41,233 bases of DNA from Pirellulaceae bacterium (GCA_028281725.1 JANQJJ010000328.1:1-41233), one strand, 5' to 3'; positions 16,102-25,570 are shown, counted from the first letter of the stretch. The notes: generated from the sequence alone by a model not told the origin. Made by a program: numbers and translations.

Positions 16102-16866
16102 CTATTCCGTCTCTTCGACTTGCGGGAGGTCATCCAGCGAAGATAGGCCGGCCAGCTGTAGAAGGCGGTCGGTGGGATAGTAATGGGGCTGGAGCTTTTT
16201 TCCCTCGCCCTCTCGGCGCATTTCGAGCAATTGCCGGCGTACCAGTTGGTTCAGCACGCTGCCGCTCGGTTGCCCACGTTGGTCCTCCAGCTTCTCCCGC
16301 GAGATTCCAGGTTGGTAGGAAACGAGTGCCAGGCAGTCGATCGCCGACTGGCTCAGACGAACATCCTTGACTCGTCCGTAGAAACGATCATGGATGAACT
16401 GAAGGTCTTCGGCCAGTTGAACGCGGTATCCGCTTCCCGCCGGAACCACTCGAATGGCGCGGTTCGTCTCTTCGTAGACTTGATTCAGCTCGTCGACGAG
16501 TGCTTCGATTTCTGACTCGCGCACCCCCCGCATCAGGCCCGCGATCTCACTGGCGGAGATGCTCCCGTCGTCTGGCCGGCCAACAAACAGAATCGACTCG
16601 AGAATAGATCGGGGCGTGACTGGACACGCGTCCGCCGCGGTCAAATCGTCCCCAAGAGGGTCGAATACTTCCAGAGCCGAGTTGGCTTGGTCGCTTGGCT
16701 CTTGGGCGGGTTCTTTTGTCCCATCAGCCGGATCGGAAGCGTCACCTTGGCCTAGCAGTTTCGCGTAGGCTTGACTCAGTTCTTCGAGCGAGACTCCAGC
16801 ATCTTCCTCTTCGCCATCGACGTCGCGCTGAATCTCATTCGGTTCGGAGCTCTGCGACTGATCCAT
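16102..16866 (-). CDS. scpB: Segregation and condensation protein B
   Basis: 254 aa from the ATG at 16866, chosen for GGAG nine bases upstream; a TTG at 16887 is possible. Residues 1-85 form an acidic, probably disordered extension. The ScpB core (two winged-helix domains) runs from about 86 (ILESILFVGRPDDGSISASEIAGLM) to about 235. It includes YRVQLAEDLQFI and the LSQSAIDCLALVSYQPGISREKLEDQRG motif typical of ScpB. ScpB pairs with ScpA and SMC to condense and separate chromosomes. scpA is not in the window. It sits 46 bp behind nusB and is probably the last gene of the rho-ribH-nusB-scpB run. Confidence 0.92.
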   Translation of the reverse strand: MDQSQSSEPNEIQRDVDGEEEDAGVSLEELSQAYAKLLGQGDASDPADGTKEPAQEPSDQANSALEVFDPLGDDLTAADACPVTPRSILESILFVGRPDDGSISASEIAGLMRGVRESEIEALVDELNQVYEETNRAIRVVPAGSGYRVQLAEDLQFIHDRFYGRVKDVRLSQSAIDCLALVSYQPGISREKLEDQRGQPSGSVLNQLVRRQLLEMRREGEGKKLQPHYYPTDRLLQLAGLSSLDDLPQVEETE

Positions 16867-16912
16867 TCGGCCACTCCATGTTACCAACGCCGCCGCCGCT
16901 GTTCGTCGCCGG

Positions 16913-17380
16913 CTACTGACCGCTTACCGAAGTTGCAGCGACGGCTCTCTCGTCTTCCGCGTCTTCGGTTGGGGCTTCTGTTTGAGCATGTAAAATGCGA
17001 TCCAAGATGCCATTGACGAATTGCCCCGACTGACGATCGCCATAGCGTTTTGCCAATTCGACCGCCTCGTTGATCGCCACCCGACCCGGTGTTTCCGTCT
17101 TCATAATCTCGAAAGCGCTGAGCCTCAGGACATTGCGGTCGATCGCAGCCATCCGCCGCAGTGACCAGTTCATGGCGTTGCTCGAAATGGCTTTGTCAAT
17201 CTCGCGGCGGTTCTTCAAGATGCCGGCGAGCAGTGTTCGTGCAAACTCAACCAATGGTCGGTTTCCCAGCATGCGGCTGACCAAAAAACGGTCCGCGACC
17301 TGGGGATCTTGTTCAGGATTCAAGTCGTCTTCGTAAAGAAGTTGCAAAACGATTTCACGGGCACGTCGACGTGTGGACAT
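16913..17380 (-). CDS. nusB: Transcription antitermination factor NusB
   Basis: 155 aa starting MSTRRRAREIVLQLLYEDDL, a typical NusB N-terminus with the basic helix that helps bind boxA RNA. The all-helical core continues through NWSLRRMAAIDRNVLRLSAFEI and the conserved PGRVAINEAVELAKRYGDRQSGQFVNGIL motif. NusB binds boxA of rRNA leaders with NusE (S10). The C-terminus has a short acidic tail. It follows ribH, a common NusB neighbour, but after a 312-bp gap, so it may have its own promoter. The ATG at 17380 is preferred over a TTG six bases earlier. Confidence 0.95.
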   Translation of the reverse strand: MSTRRRAREIVLQLLYEDDLNPEQDPQVADRFLVSRMLGNRPLVEFARTLLAGILKNRREIDKAISSNAMNWSLRRMAAIDRNVLRLSAFEIMKTETPGRVAINEAVELAKRYGDRQSGQFVNGILDRILHAQTEAPTEDAEDERAVAATSVSGQ

Positions 17381-17692
17381 TGGCAAATAGAACTCTCGGT
17401 TGCAAAAAAACGTCGCCGACCCTTCTCCGGAGACAAGATCGGCCGTATCACCCCAGGTCGGAGCGGCGTGCGGAGGAAGTACTTCCGCACAAACAGGTAG
17501 TGAACTGGGATACTAAATGGTAACCAGTTTCGTGCGCGCGTCTAGCGTGAAGTCCAGAGGATCGAGCGGTGAACTTCGTGCAGATAGGCTCTCCAGGGTT
17601 CTTCCGGTAAACCCGGCACCGCCTTGGGGCTGGTGTTTCATGCCGGCTGGTTGCTCTTCGGAGCCGGACGAACCTTGATAAAGCAAGCGGGG
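17381..17692. other. Intergenic region between ribH and nusB
   Basis: 312 bp with no gene I can support. It contains a hairpin, GTGCGGA...TCCGCAC (about 17468-17490), without a T-run. The gap is long for an operon and may hold a nusB promoter. Confidence 0.5.
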
Positions 17693-18130
17693 CTACCGCT
17701 CAAGCTGTAGCATGGCCAACACCGCTTCAGCAGTTTCACAGCCTTTGTTGCCAACATTTCCGCCGGCGCGGTGAATTGCCTGCTCGAGCGTGTTGCACGT
17801 CAACAAGCCAAAGCCGATGGGCTTGCCCGTCCCGAGCATCAACTCCATCAAGGCCTGACTGACGGCTCGATTGATGTGTTGGTCGTGCGTCGTCTCGCCG
17901 CGAATCACTGCTCCCAGGGTGACCACCGCCAGCACTTCGTTGCGACGAGCCAGATTTTGCGCAGCAAGCGGCAGTTCCCAAGCACCGGGTACACGCACAA
18001 CCGGCGTGGAGTCATCGCTGAATCCGCCCGCCCGGAGCGTGTGAAGAGCACCCTCGAGCAATCGATCGGTAATGTTGGAGTTGTAAGTCGAGACGACGAC
18101 GCCGATCTGTCCCTGAGGCTTTTCATCCAT
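17693..18130 (-). CDS. ribH: 6,7-dimethyl-8-ribityllumazine synthase
   Basis: 145 aa. RibH condenses 5-amino-6-ribitylamino-uracil with 3,4-dihydroxy-2-butanone 4-phosphate, the penultimate step of riboflavin synthesis. Visible motifs are VVVSTYNSNITDRLLEGAL near the start, VPGAWELPLAAQNLA, and GAVIRGETTHDQHI, which carries the catalytic His. FGLLTCNTLEQAIHRAG and GNKGCETAEA complete the phosphate-binding region. The length fits the family, including the capsid-forming type. The gene begins 6 bp after the rho stop; its ribosome site (GAGGA) lies over the end of rho, so the two are translationally coupled. No other rib gene is nearby. Confidence 0.95.
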   Translation of the reverse strand: MDEKPQGQIGVVVSTYNSNITDRLLEGALHTLRAGGFSDDSTPVVRVPGAWELPLAAQNLARRNEVLAVVTLGAVIRGETTHDQHINRAVSQALMELMLGTGKPIGFGLLTCNTLEQAIHRAGGNVGNKGCETAEAVLAMLQLER

Positions 18131-18136
18131 GGAATC

Positions 18137-19606
18137 TTAAGTCCTCAAACTCATCAGAAACTCGGCATTGGAGTTGGTCTTTTCCATTCGACCGATCAAC
18201 TTCTCCATCGCGTCGGGGGCATTCATTTCGCCGAGCACTCGTCGCAGCGCCGAAACACGGCGATGTTCTTCTTGATCCATCAGGATCTCTTCACGCCGCG
18301 TGCCGCTTTGATTGATGTCGATGGCCGGCCAGATGCGGCGGTCCACCAAGCTTCGGTCGAGCATGATTTCCAAGTTGCCCGTCCCCTTGAACTCCTCGAA
18401 AATCACGTCATCCATCCGGCTGCCGGTGTCGACCAGAGCCGTTGCTAGAATCGTCAGCGACCCTCCTTCTTCGACCTTCCGCGCCGAACCAAAGAACGAT
18501 TTTGGCTTCTGAAGAGCGTTTGCGTCCAATCCGCCGGTCAACAATTTGCCACTCTGCGGACACTCACTATTCCAGGCCCGCGCGAATCGCGTGATGCTAT
18601 CCAGGAAGATAACCACATCGACGCTGTGCTCGACCATCCGCTTGGCTTTTTCCAAGACCATATGCGCGACTTGAATGTGCCGCGAGGAAGGTTCGTCAAA
18701 CGTACTGCTAATCACTTCACAATTGGGACCTCGGACTTCGCGTTCCATGTCCGTAACCTCTTCCGGACGTTCGTCGATCAGCAGCATCATGACGTACGCG
18801 TCAGGGTAGTTAGCCGTTACCGCTCGCGCCATCTTCTGCATCAAAATGGTCTTGCCGGCGCGAGGAGGGCTGACGATCAGGCCCCGCTGTCCAAAACCAA
18901 TGGGTGCGATCATGTCCACCACCCGCGTTTCCAACACATCGCCGGTGGTCTCCATGGAGATGCGTTGGTCGGGATGCAGTGGTGTCAAATCGTCGAACGC
19001 CACTCGGTGGTGACGCATGTCGGGGGCGTGGAAATTGATTGCCTCGACGCGCAGCAACGCAAAATACCGTTCGTTTTCCTTGGGAGGACGAATTTGTCCG
19101 GCCACGTTCGCACCCGTCTGCAGACCGAAACGGCGGATTTGACTGGGCGAGACATAAATATCATCTGGGCAGGAAATGTAGTGATGTTTCGCGCTGCGTA
19201 AGAAGCCGAAGCCGTCAGGTAGAATCTCTAACGTGCCTTCACCAAACATCAGGCCATTGTTCTTCAGACGAGCCTTCAAGATCTGAAAAACGAGCTCTCT
19301 GTTGGAGAGGCCATCGACGGCCACCTGCTCCTGATCGGCAACGCGTCGCAAATCCTCGTCCGACATGCGTTGCAGTTCCGCAAACGGCGAAAGTTGATCA
19401 GCAGGAGGCGTCTGCGCGCGCGTACCACCTCCGTGCCGCGCTTCACTGGCGATCTCTTCTGCCAGCGACATAGGCTCGCGATCAGAATCCAGCTCCCGGA
19501 TTCGTTCTTCCACTTCAGGGCTAACCTTGGGCGAACGACTTTTACCGGGCGATGGCCTGCGCTGTGATCGATCCCCACGCCAGCGTGGAGAACGTTGACC
19601 AGTCAT
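18137..19606 (-). CDS. rho: Transcription termination factor Rho
   Basis: 489 aa, longer than E. coli Rho because of a basic, Arg/Ser/Pro-rich N-terminal extension (about 1-70). The Rho N-terminal helix bundle follows (75-115), then the RNA-binding cold-shock-like domain with [17 protein letters not shown] (123-138). The ATPase motor contains Walker A PPRAGKT (247-253), [13 protein letters not shown], Walker [17 protein letters not shown] (330-345) and the Q/R-loop [28 protein letters not shown] region (356-383). The hexamer translocates on RNA and ends transcription. The ATG has AGGAG upstream, and a perfect hairpin lies 26-46 nt before the start. It leads the run rho-ribH-nusB-scpB. Confidence 0.96.
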   Translation of the reverse strand: MTGQRSPRWRGDRSQRRPSPGKSRSPKVSPEVEERIRELDSDREPMSLAEEIASEARHGGGTRAQTPPADQLSPFAELQRMSDEDLRRVADQEQVAVDGLSNRELVFQILKARLKNNGLMFGEGTLEILPDGFGFLRSAKHHYISCPDDIYVSPSQIRRFGLQTGANVAGQIRPPKENERYFALLRVEAINFHAPDMRHHRVAFDDLTPLHPDQRISMETTGDVLETRVVDMIAPIGFGQRGLIVSPPRAGKTILMQKMARAVTANYPDAYVMMLLIDERPEEVTDMEREVRGPNCEVISSTFDEPSSRHIQVAHMVLEKAKRMVEHSVDVVIFLDSITRFARAWNSECPQSGKLLTGGLDANALQKPKSFFGSARKVEEGGSLTILATALVDTGSRMDDVIFEEFKGTGNLEIMLDRSLVDRRIWPAIDINQSGTRREEILMDQEEHRRVSALRRVLGEMNAPDAMEKLIGRMEKTNSNAEFLMSLRT

Positions 19607-20115
19607 TTTCTTAAACTCCTGACCGAAAAGTCTGAGTCCTGTTCCGACTCAGTTGGAAGGTAGGTGCACGCAGTCGAGGGCGCGACAGCGTGAAACTGAG
19701 AAAAGTGAGTATGTTGAATGACAGACGGTTATGTCACTCGATTGAGGAATGAGACTATGCAGGGGAGAGAATCGATGAGGTTTCCTTAAAACCCTCCACA
19801 GTAGGCAACGTTGGACTCCATTATAGGCGCGATTCCAGGCCGACAACAGGAAACTTGCTGTCCGAGCGACCCGCTGTTGCCGCCAGCGACTGAGCCAAAG
19901 GTTGCCTTGGAGTGCATGCAGCCCTCCAAAGGCGTTCTCGATTCCCTTACTACTTCCGTACGATTTTGTGTACAAGGGCAGTTCGCCCAAAAGACAGTAA
20001 TATTTGCAAACAAACGCTCGGCCAATCCGCTATCCTTAGCGGTTGATCCTACGGCTCAGGTCGCTTGGGTGCCTCCGCAATGGCTATCCACCTCCAGGCT
20101 GGAAAGTAGACTTCC
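19607..20115. other. Divergent intergenic region between rho and the caspase-like gene
   Basis: 509 bp without a gene I can support; the short frames here lack ribosome sites and family features. It must hold the rho leader and promoter (minus strand) and the promoter of the caspase-like gene (plus strand). One perfect hairpin is seen at 19632-19652. Confidence 0.6.
19632..19652 (-). promoter_or_regulatory. Hairpin in the rho leader
   Basis: CTGAGTC / GACTCAG, a perfect 7-bp stem with a 7-nt loop, ends about 26 nt before the rho ATG. On the rho-sense strand it is followed by ACTTTTC. It could act in leader attenuation or protect the ribosome site; rho autoregulation through its leader is known in E. 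coli, but this element is only a prediction. Confidence 0.4.
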
Positions 20116-21396
20116 ATGACTCGATTGATCCCTCTCTACCTGGTCTTGGTCGCACTTTGCTTGCGCGTCGACGCACAGCAGTCCGACCTTGGCAGTCCTG
20201 GTCAGCTCTCCAATCCGAGCGCGGCCGACGAGGTACAGACTTTTCGGACGGAAGGCCGGATTCCCGCCAGTTTTCGCGAGGTGGAATCGGGATTGGAAGT
20301 CGTCGCGCTGCATGAAGACTGGCCGCCCATGCGGCTGACTCAAGCTCAAAATCCGGGCATTTATGGACTGCTCGATGTCGGTGACGTGCTGTCCAGCGCC
20401 GCCGGAAGGGACCTGCAGTCTGTCGAAGATCTGTTTGATCAGCTACGACTCGGAGCGCAACCTCTACCACTACAGATAGTGAACATTCAGACCGGCATGC
20501 AAGAAACCTGGACCGCGAATCCCATCCCAGTTCAGGTTCCCGTGGCACCTGGTGGGGCCCGCGCAACCGGGGGGAGCCAGGTCGTCTTCATTCATGTCGT
20601 GGCTACCGACGATTCGCGGCTGGGACCCAAAATCCGAACCAATATCGAGGGGTGGAAACTTCTGTTTGACGAACATGTCGCCTCCGAACGCGTCAGGCAA
20701 TACACGGTTCTGGAGGGTGCCGAGTGTTCGGCAAGCGGCATCGTCGACGCGCTTTCACAGGCTCAGGTCGGTCCTCAAGACACGTTGTTTTTGTACTATC
20801 AGGGACATGGAGCCTACGATCCCAGCGCCGCCAATCAGGATCCGGCAGCGGGGCATTTTCTCGATTTTCCTCGGCAGGATTTACGTCGCGGTGCCCTGCT
20901 AAGAGCCATGCAAGCCAAAGGGGCCCGGCTGACGGTGCTGCTGACCGACGCATGCAATGGCAGAGCCGTCATGGAGCAGTTTCCGCGATCGGTGCAAGAA
21001 ATGCGAGTCGTCAGTGTCGAAGGATGGACGGGACTTGAGGAGTTGCTCTTCTGCTATCGCGGGACACTGGATCTGACGGCGGCCTCGCGCGGGCAGTTCA
21101 GTTGGTGCACTAAAGATGTCGGTGGCTGGTTTACCAGCGCCACCATTTCCGCCTTGGCCAATATCTCCGGCGGGCAGACGCGGAGTTGGGCAGCCGCATG
21201 GACGCGTATCAAGCAACGGACCGAGGCGATCTACCAGGCTCGTCGCGATATGTACCAGCAATACGTTCCCGATCTCGCCAGGCAGCCTACGCTGGTCCCG
21301 CAAGAGTTTGTTTGGGAGATCCAGCGAGATGATCCGCCGGACGCACCCACCGAAAGACGCATGATATCGCTAGTGGTTAGTCGGACCGTTCGATAG
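20116..21396 (+). CDS. Secreted PDZ-like plus caspase-like (C14) protein
   Basis: 426 aa. A signal peptide (1-20, MTRLIPLYLVLVALCLRVDA) is followed by a PDZ-like segment (about 55-125, with GLLDVGDVLSSAAGRDLQSV). A caspase/metacaspase-like domain runs from about 152 to 350. The catalytic His motif is LFLYYQGHGAYD (His231) and the catalytic Cys motif is LLTDACNGRA (Cys280), the spacing expected for peptidase family C14. The domain ends with GGWFTSATISAL. The C-terminal 60 residues have no clear match. The protein should act outside the cytoplasm as a cysteine protease, with the PDZ part selecting partners or substrates. It converges on the patatin gene with 30 bp between stops. The substrate is unknown, and the PDZ call is weaker than the caspase call. 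Confidence 0.85.
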   Translation: MTRLIPLYLVLVALCLRVDAQQSDLGSPGQLSNPSAADEVQTFRTEGRIPASFREVESGLEVVALHEDWPPMRLTQAQNPGIYGLLDVGDVLSSAAGRDLQSVEDLFDQLRLGAQPLPLQIVNIQTGMQETWTANPIPVQVPVAPGGARATGGSQVVFIHVVATDDSRLGPKIRTNIEGWKLLFDEHVASERVRQYTVLEGAECSASGIVDALSQAQVGPQDTLFLYYQGHGAYDPSAANQDPAAGHFLDFPRQDLRRGALLRAMQAKGARLTVLLTDACNGRAVMEQFPRSVQEMRVVSVEGWTGLEELLFCYRGTLDLTAASRGQFSWCTKDVGGWFTSATISALANISGGQTRSWAAAWTRIKQRTEAIYQARRDMYQQYVPDLARQPTLVPQEFVWEIQRDDPPDAPTERRMISLVVSRTVR

Positions 21397-21426
21397 GTCT
21401 CCGGCCCAGCGTGCCAGACCAACGCG

Positions 21427-24400
21427 TCAGTCTCGGGCCTCTTCCGGAATACGTTTTTCGAAAAGGATGTCCAGTTCCGTAAAAAAATCTGCTTCGCGAT
21501 CGAGTAAGCTCTGCCAGGCCGCCGGGTACCAGTGTTTTTGCCGCGGACTCAGTTTCCAGTTCAGCGGAATGGCGCGATCGGGTTCGGCTGAAGTAAATGG
21601 GAGAGGAAGGATCAGAACGGGGTAGTCGACCCAGTCTTGGGCTACCTCCCCTACAAAGGCCTGCGATGTGGGCAGATCATCCAGGTCCGGCGGTGGCGGC
21701 GTGGCCTGGGAGTCGTCACTTTGGGCAGCCGACGCCGGTTGCTGCGGCCGGAAAGACGCTTCGGATTGGCTCGGTTGGGCCATCTGGATCATCGCATTGT
21801 TACTGCGTTCGTAGATTTCCATCTGACCTTTCTGGATGCTACTGACGTGCTTGGAGGGAGGTCCGACCGAAAGCCGCGCGTTAGTCGAAGGTGCGAGCGT
21901 TTCTTCCCACCAACGCGCGTCAACGTAAGTCGACGCCAAGTCGACTTCCAATTGGCCGCGTTCGATTTGCGAGGACGTTCTCATCGAGGCCAAGGCTTCC
22001 AGTGGACCGGACAACCATCGCAAGGAGGATAGCAAGGCACGGGCGTCCGGCTCGCCCAGCGCTTCTCCGTCGGAACCCGGCTGAATTCTGAGCAATAGAA
22101 TTCGTCTAAATGGAATCGGGCCGGTCTCCATCGCCTTTGCCGCCCGGCGACCGATAAAGTCGAGCCAATCGACCGCAGTCACGATGCCTTCGTTGTCGAC
22201 ATAGCCACCGTCACCAATGCCTACGGTCCGGCCGAGGGCGTTGGCTCGAGCGGGACGCGTAAAAGGAGACACGTAGGGAAATGAAGCCGATGCCCGCGCG
22301 GCGGTCGTCAGGTGCAGGTCATACGTGGCGGATTCGAATAGCTCGCGGCAATCCCATGGCCTGGCGACTTTGCTATTGAGCGACAGGCGCCTAGGCGTCG
22401 GTAGCGAGCCGAATAGAATTCGGCGACCCGACGCTGCGTCGGTCGCGTTCAAGACGACTACCGGCATTTTGCCTTGGATCGCCCGTTCTCCCCAACGCTG
22501 CAACGTCTGATCATCTTGATTCCCAAGTAGCCTATGCCGCCAGGCATGCTCTAGTCGCACACCGCGATCGGAGGACGCGAGCGGTGGATAGAGCAGTGCC
22601 GGACCATCATCGAACGCTAGACCGGCGCCGATGGCGCCCAACGACGATTCCGCGGCTCGCAGCCACTGTTTTCCATCCAGCATGGCCGGCTCTGTCTCCA
22701 GCGGATAACGGCTGTTGACATAGAACATGGTGCCGACGCTACCACCGGACACGCCACTGATCAGCGCGATGGAATCGGCAAAGTCGCTGTATCGACGATC
22801 GAGTTGCTCCAGTACATGCGCGGCCCATGCTGCCGCGTGAATCCCGCCGCCCGGACAGGTCACGATCACTAGCGTCTTGCCGATCTTGTCCGGGGTGGCT
22901 GTCGGGCGACGGACTTTCTCCATGCGCCGGCTGACAGCCTGCCACGCAGCGTCTTCGAGCTCTTGTTGTCTGGCTTCGGAACGCCGCTGAGCGTCTGCCT
23001 GCCGCGCATCGTCCCGGTCCACGATCGCACTGGCAAGGTCCGCTTCGGCCGCCAGCAGCTCTCTCAGCACGAGCGTCGTCGGCGCCGGATCATCGGTCAG
23101 TCGCTCCGTCGGAAGCTCCGGATAGTGTGAGGTGACGCTTCGAATGAGAATGACCCACAAAACGACCAGCAGCAGAACAGGCACGCGCGTCGTATCGAGC
23201 CAGGCCGATAGACGCGACAGAGCCATCGTGAGGATCGAGACCAGGATCACCACATACGCAGGAATCGATAACAACATAGGCGAGCGCGGCATGTCGTCCG
23301 GTTTGAGCCAACCAAAGTAAGCCACGAACAGAAGCAAAAAGTAAAACGCCAACTGCGTATCACTCCCCCGCCGCTTCACCGACTCGTTGAGAACGCCCGA
23401 CCGCTCACGATTCTCGAATGGAAAGAAATTTTCGTCTTGGGTGGTCGTGCCCAATAGCAGACTACGCACTCGGCCAAGCGCCGCCATGACCGCAAACGAA
23501 ATGGTGATGCCTAGGGCAACGATCAGGATGGCCAATCCATAGTCGACTGTAGCCGAAAACTGGGGCCCGACCGTCAGCCAGTCGCCGAGCGTCGGCGGTG
23601 CGTTCGGAACGTCCGCCTGGGTGTAAGAATAGTGAAAGACGATCAGGGGCGTGATGGCGGACATGAGGGTCGTTTCACCATACTGGCGCCAGCTCCATGG
23701 ATGTGTCTGGTAACCGGGATCGCGAGCTTGATGAAGTCGATGCGCCAGTAGCCTCCAGATCGCAATCGAGAAAATGACCGCCAGACCATTGATGATTGCC
23801 AACAGCAGTATCTGACGGATATCCTCAGCCAGTAGCACGTTGGCCGCGACCGATTGCAATGGCCCGACGAAGCAAGCCATCGGTGCCCAGGCGACCAGGA
23901 ACAGCAGGGATAGGCAGGGATAACGCATCCGGACCCAGCCCTCGACGGTATCGGCAACCTGCACCCAGTTTTTGTAAGCCGCCCTAACGGCACCGACGCC
24001 AACTGCCACCAGCGATAGCAGCAGGAGAAGCCACTTCCCTTGGGTGGCCCAGGAGCAAGCGGGCACGAGCTGAGTACTCAGGTCCTGACCGGAGAAAATG
24101 GAGGATGCGAGCAGGTTTTCAGTCCAGTCGCCGACGACACACAGCAGCGGCAGCATCAGCAACGCACTCCGCCAACGCCCTGCGAAGAATTTGAACACCA
24201 ATCCCACCAGCAGGGCACCATAGACCAGGGGAAAAATCATATCCATCGTCAGCTGCGTGATCACGTAGAGCCCCCTGCCTGACTCGCCCCAGGCCGACCA
24301 CAGCTCTTCGATGTCAAGGACCGAGTAGCCCTGCCGCCTGGAATCTGGGGTGGGTAGGTCGCTACCGAGTGCCCGACTACGCAGCTCAAATCCAACAGTG

Positions 24401-24474
24401 AAAATCACGGTAGTCAACAGTAGCCAGCGAATCGTCGACGCAAGCGAAAGCCAATCAAGCAGTCTCTTAATCAC
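21427..24474 (-). CDS. Polytopic membrane patatin-like phospholipase
   Basis: 1015 aa from a GTG at 24474 with AAGGAA seven bases upstream; a GTG at 24576 would add 34 residues but lacks a ribosome site. Residues 1-470 hold about ten membrane helices with short loops. A cytoplasmic or peripheral patatin domain follows: oxyanion-hole PGGGIHAAAW (near 540), nucleophile motif SGVSGGSVG (Ser576) and catalytic Asp in GDGGYVDNEG (Asp755). All parts of the Ser-Asp dyad are present, so lipid acyl hydrolase activity is expected. The last 150 residues include a Gln/Pro/Asp-rich linker. The large polytopic N-terminal region is unusual. Its neighbour is the convergent caspase-like gene. Confidence 0.88.
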   Translation of the reverse strand: MIKRLLDWLSLASTIRWLLLTTVIFTVGFELRSRALGSDLPTPDSRRQGYSVLDIEELWSAWGESGRGLYVITQLTMDMIFPLVYGALLVGLVFKFFAGRWRSALLMLPLLCVVGDWTENLLASSIFSGQDLSTQLVPACSWATQGKWLLLLLSLVAVGVGAVRAAYKNWVQVADTVEGWVRMRYPCLSLLFLVAWAPMACFVGPLQSVAANVLLAEDIRQILLLAIINGLAVIFSIAIWRLLAHRLHQARDPGYQTHPWSWRQYGETTLMSAITPLIVFHYSYTQADVPNAPPTLGDWLTVGPQFSATVDYGLAILIVALGITISFAVMAALGRVRSLLLGTTTQDENFFPFENRERSGVLNESVKRRGSDTQLAFYFLLLFVAYFGWLKPDDMPRSPMLLSIPAYVVILVSILTMALSRLSAWLDTTRVPVLLLVVLWVILIRSVTSHYPELPTERLTDDPAPTTLVLRELLAAEADLASAIVDRDDARQADAQRRSEARQQELEDAAWQAVSRRMEKVRRPTATPDKIGKTLVIVTCPGGGIHAAAWAAHVLEQLDRRYSDFADSIALISGVSGGSVGTMFYVNSRYPLETEPAMLDGKQWLRAAESSLGAIGAGLAFDDGPALLYPPLASSDRGVRLEHAWRHRLLGNQDDQTLQRWGERAIQGKMPVVVLNATDAASGRRILFGSLPTPRRLSLNSKVARPWDCRELFESATYDLHLTTAARASASFPYVSPFTRPARANALGRTVGIGDGGYVDNEGIVTAVDWLDFIGRRAAKAMETGPIPFRRILLLRIQPGSDGEALGEPDARALLSSLRWLSGPLEALASMRTSSQIERGQLEVDLASTYVDARWWEETLAPSTNARLSVGPPSKHVSSIQKGQMEIYERSNNAMIQMAQPSQSEASFRPQQPASAAQSDDSQATPPPPDLDDLPTSQAFVGEVAQDWVDYPVLILPLPFTSAEPDRAIPLNWKLSPRQKHWYPAAWQSLLDREADFFTELDILFEKRIPEEARD

Positions 24475-25570
24475 CGGTGGGTTCCTTCTATACAGATCCT
24501 TAGTGCGAGGCTCACGGGCCAGTAGCCTGTCCACTGAACGAAATCGTTGCTCGATGAAGCAAACGCGACGCGTCACTTAAACCCATGGCGCGCTCCGGTA
24601 TGCCTCGAGCCAGGCCGCCGGCATTGTACAGATTCCCCAGAGTGGGGTTGGGCCACCAGTCGCTCTGAAGGGGCCCGGATTGGCATAGCCAGGGCAAGAT
24701 TTCGCCGGAGACCCCGGGTGAAACGGCCGCCCCGGTGACGGTTCCGATACAAAATCTCCCGCCGCCTCATCTCCGGTCACCTTAATCACCGCGGCCCCGC
24801 CGCCAGGATGAAGGTGGTGGGACCGAGGCGGTGGGCGTAGGGGTGAACCCTCTCCCAGGCCGACAGGTATGATCCCTGGGCGCAGGCCATCTCTAGTCTG
24901 GGCCGGGTAAACGGCTGATTCTTCGGGGGTAAAAAAGAACATCCCGTCTAACCATCGACTCGGGGAGGACAGCAGCTTGCCGAGATACCAGTGTCCGGCA
25001 GAAGCTTGGTTGCTCGAGTTAAACTGTTGCAGTTAAACGACTTAAAAGCTGCGTCCCCCGCGCGTAGTGGCCCGCCTGACCTCTCGGGTCGACACCCGCT
25101 CCCGCTGGTAGGTTGAACTTTCCCCAGGTCTACTTCCCGGCTTGGCTTCGCCGGCGTGGATCTGGGGATCGAGTTCACCGGCACGCTTGGGAAGACAGAT
25201 TCACGGACGCGCTTGGCGTCGCACGACTTCCCAATTACTCTGGCGACTGAGGGCAGCGTAAGAGAATCCGGGCCCGGCGTAATGATCTGCGCAGGGGAGG
25301 ATCGGGCAGTGTGTCCGATTGTTGATAGAATGTGTCCGAAGAGCACAAGAAGTGGCGTGGCAAATCGACGACGATAAAAAGTCCACATCCGAGGCGCCCC
25401 ATGGCGCAAAGCCGCTGCAAACCGACGTACGGAATCCGCGTCAGTTCACCTTGATCGCTTGATTCGCGGATGTTGCTACAATTCTCTTCTGATTCCGGCG
25501 ACCCGGTTCGGCCCTTGCTCCCGCAAGAGTCCCGCCCACAAATTCCTCGCTTCAGTAACTGGTAGTCGAC
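24475..25570. other. Long intergenic region without a convincing gene
   Basis: About 1.1 kb. Minus-strand frames of 121 and 153 codons exist (24577-24942 and 24948-25409), but they are rich in Pro, Gly and Arg and have no domain, signal or ribosome site. A short plus-strand frame ending at about 25462 with QIDDDKKS looks more protein-like but has no good start. A strong hairpin lies at 25121-25168. A TACAAT -10-like box at 25477-25482 could serve the next gene. No tRNA or known riboswitch fold was recognised. Confidence 0.5.
25121..25168. repeat. Long imperfect hairpin
   Basis: TCCCCAGGTCTAC (25121-25133) can pair with GTGGATCTGGGGA (25156-25168) over 13 bp, allowing two G-T pairs. The enclosed 22 nt contain a smaller CCGGC / GCCGG stem. 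It could be a structured RNA, a repeat unit or a terminator without a T-run. Confidence 0.5.

Noticed and set aside
24577..24942. 121-codon minus-strand frame upstream of the patatin gene
   Set aside because: Pro/Gly/Arg-rich, without domain, signal or ribosome site; composition is that of non-coding GC-rich DNA.
24948..25409. 153-codon minus-strand frame in the 1.1-kb gap
   Set aside because: No family pattern, and it crosses the hairpin at 25121-25168; kept only as part of the intergenic description.
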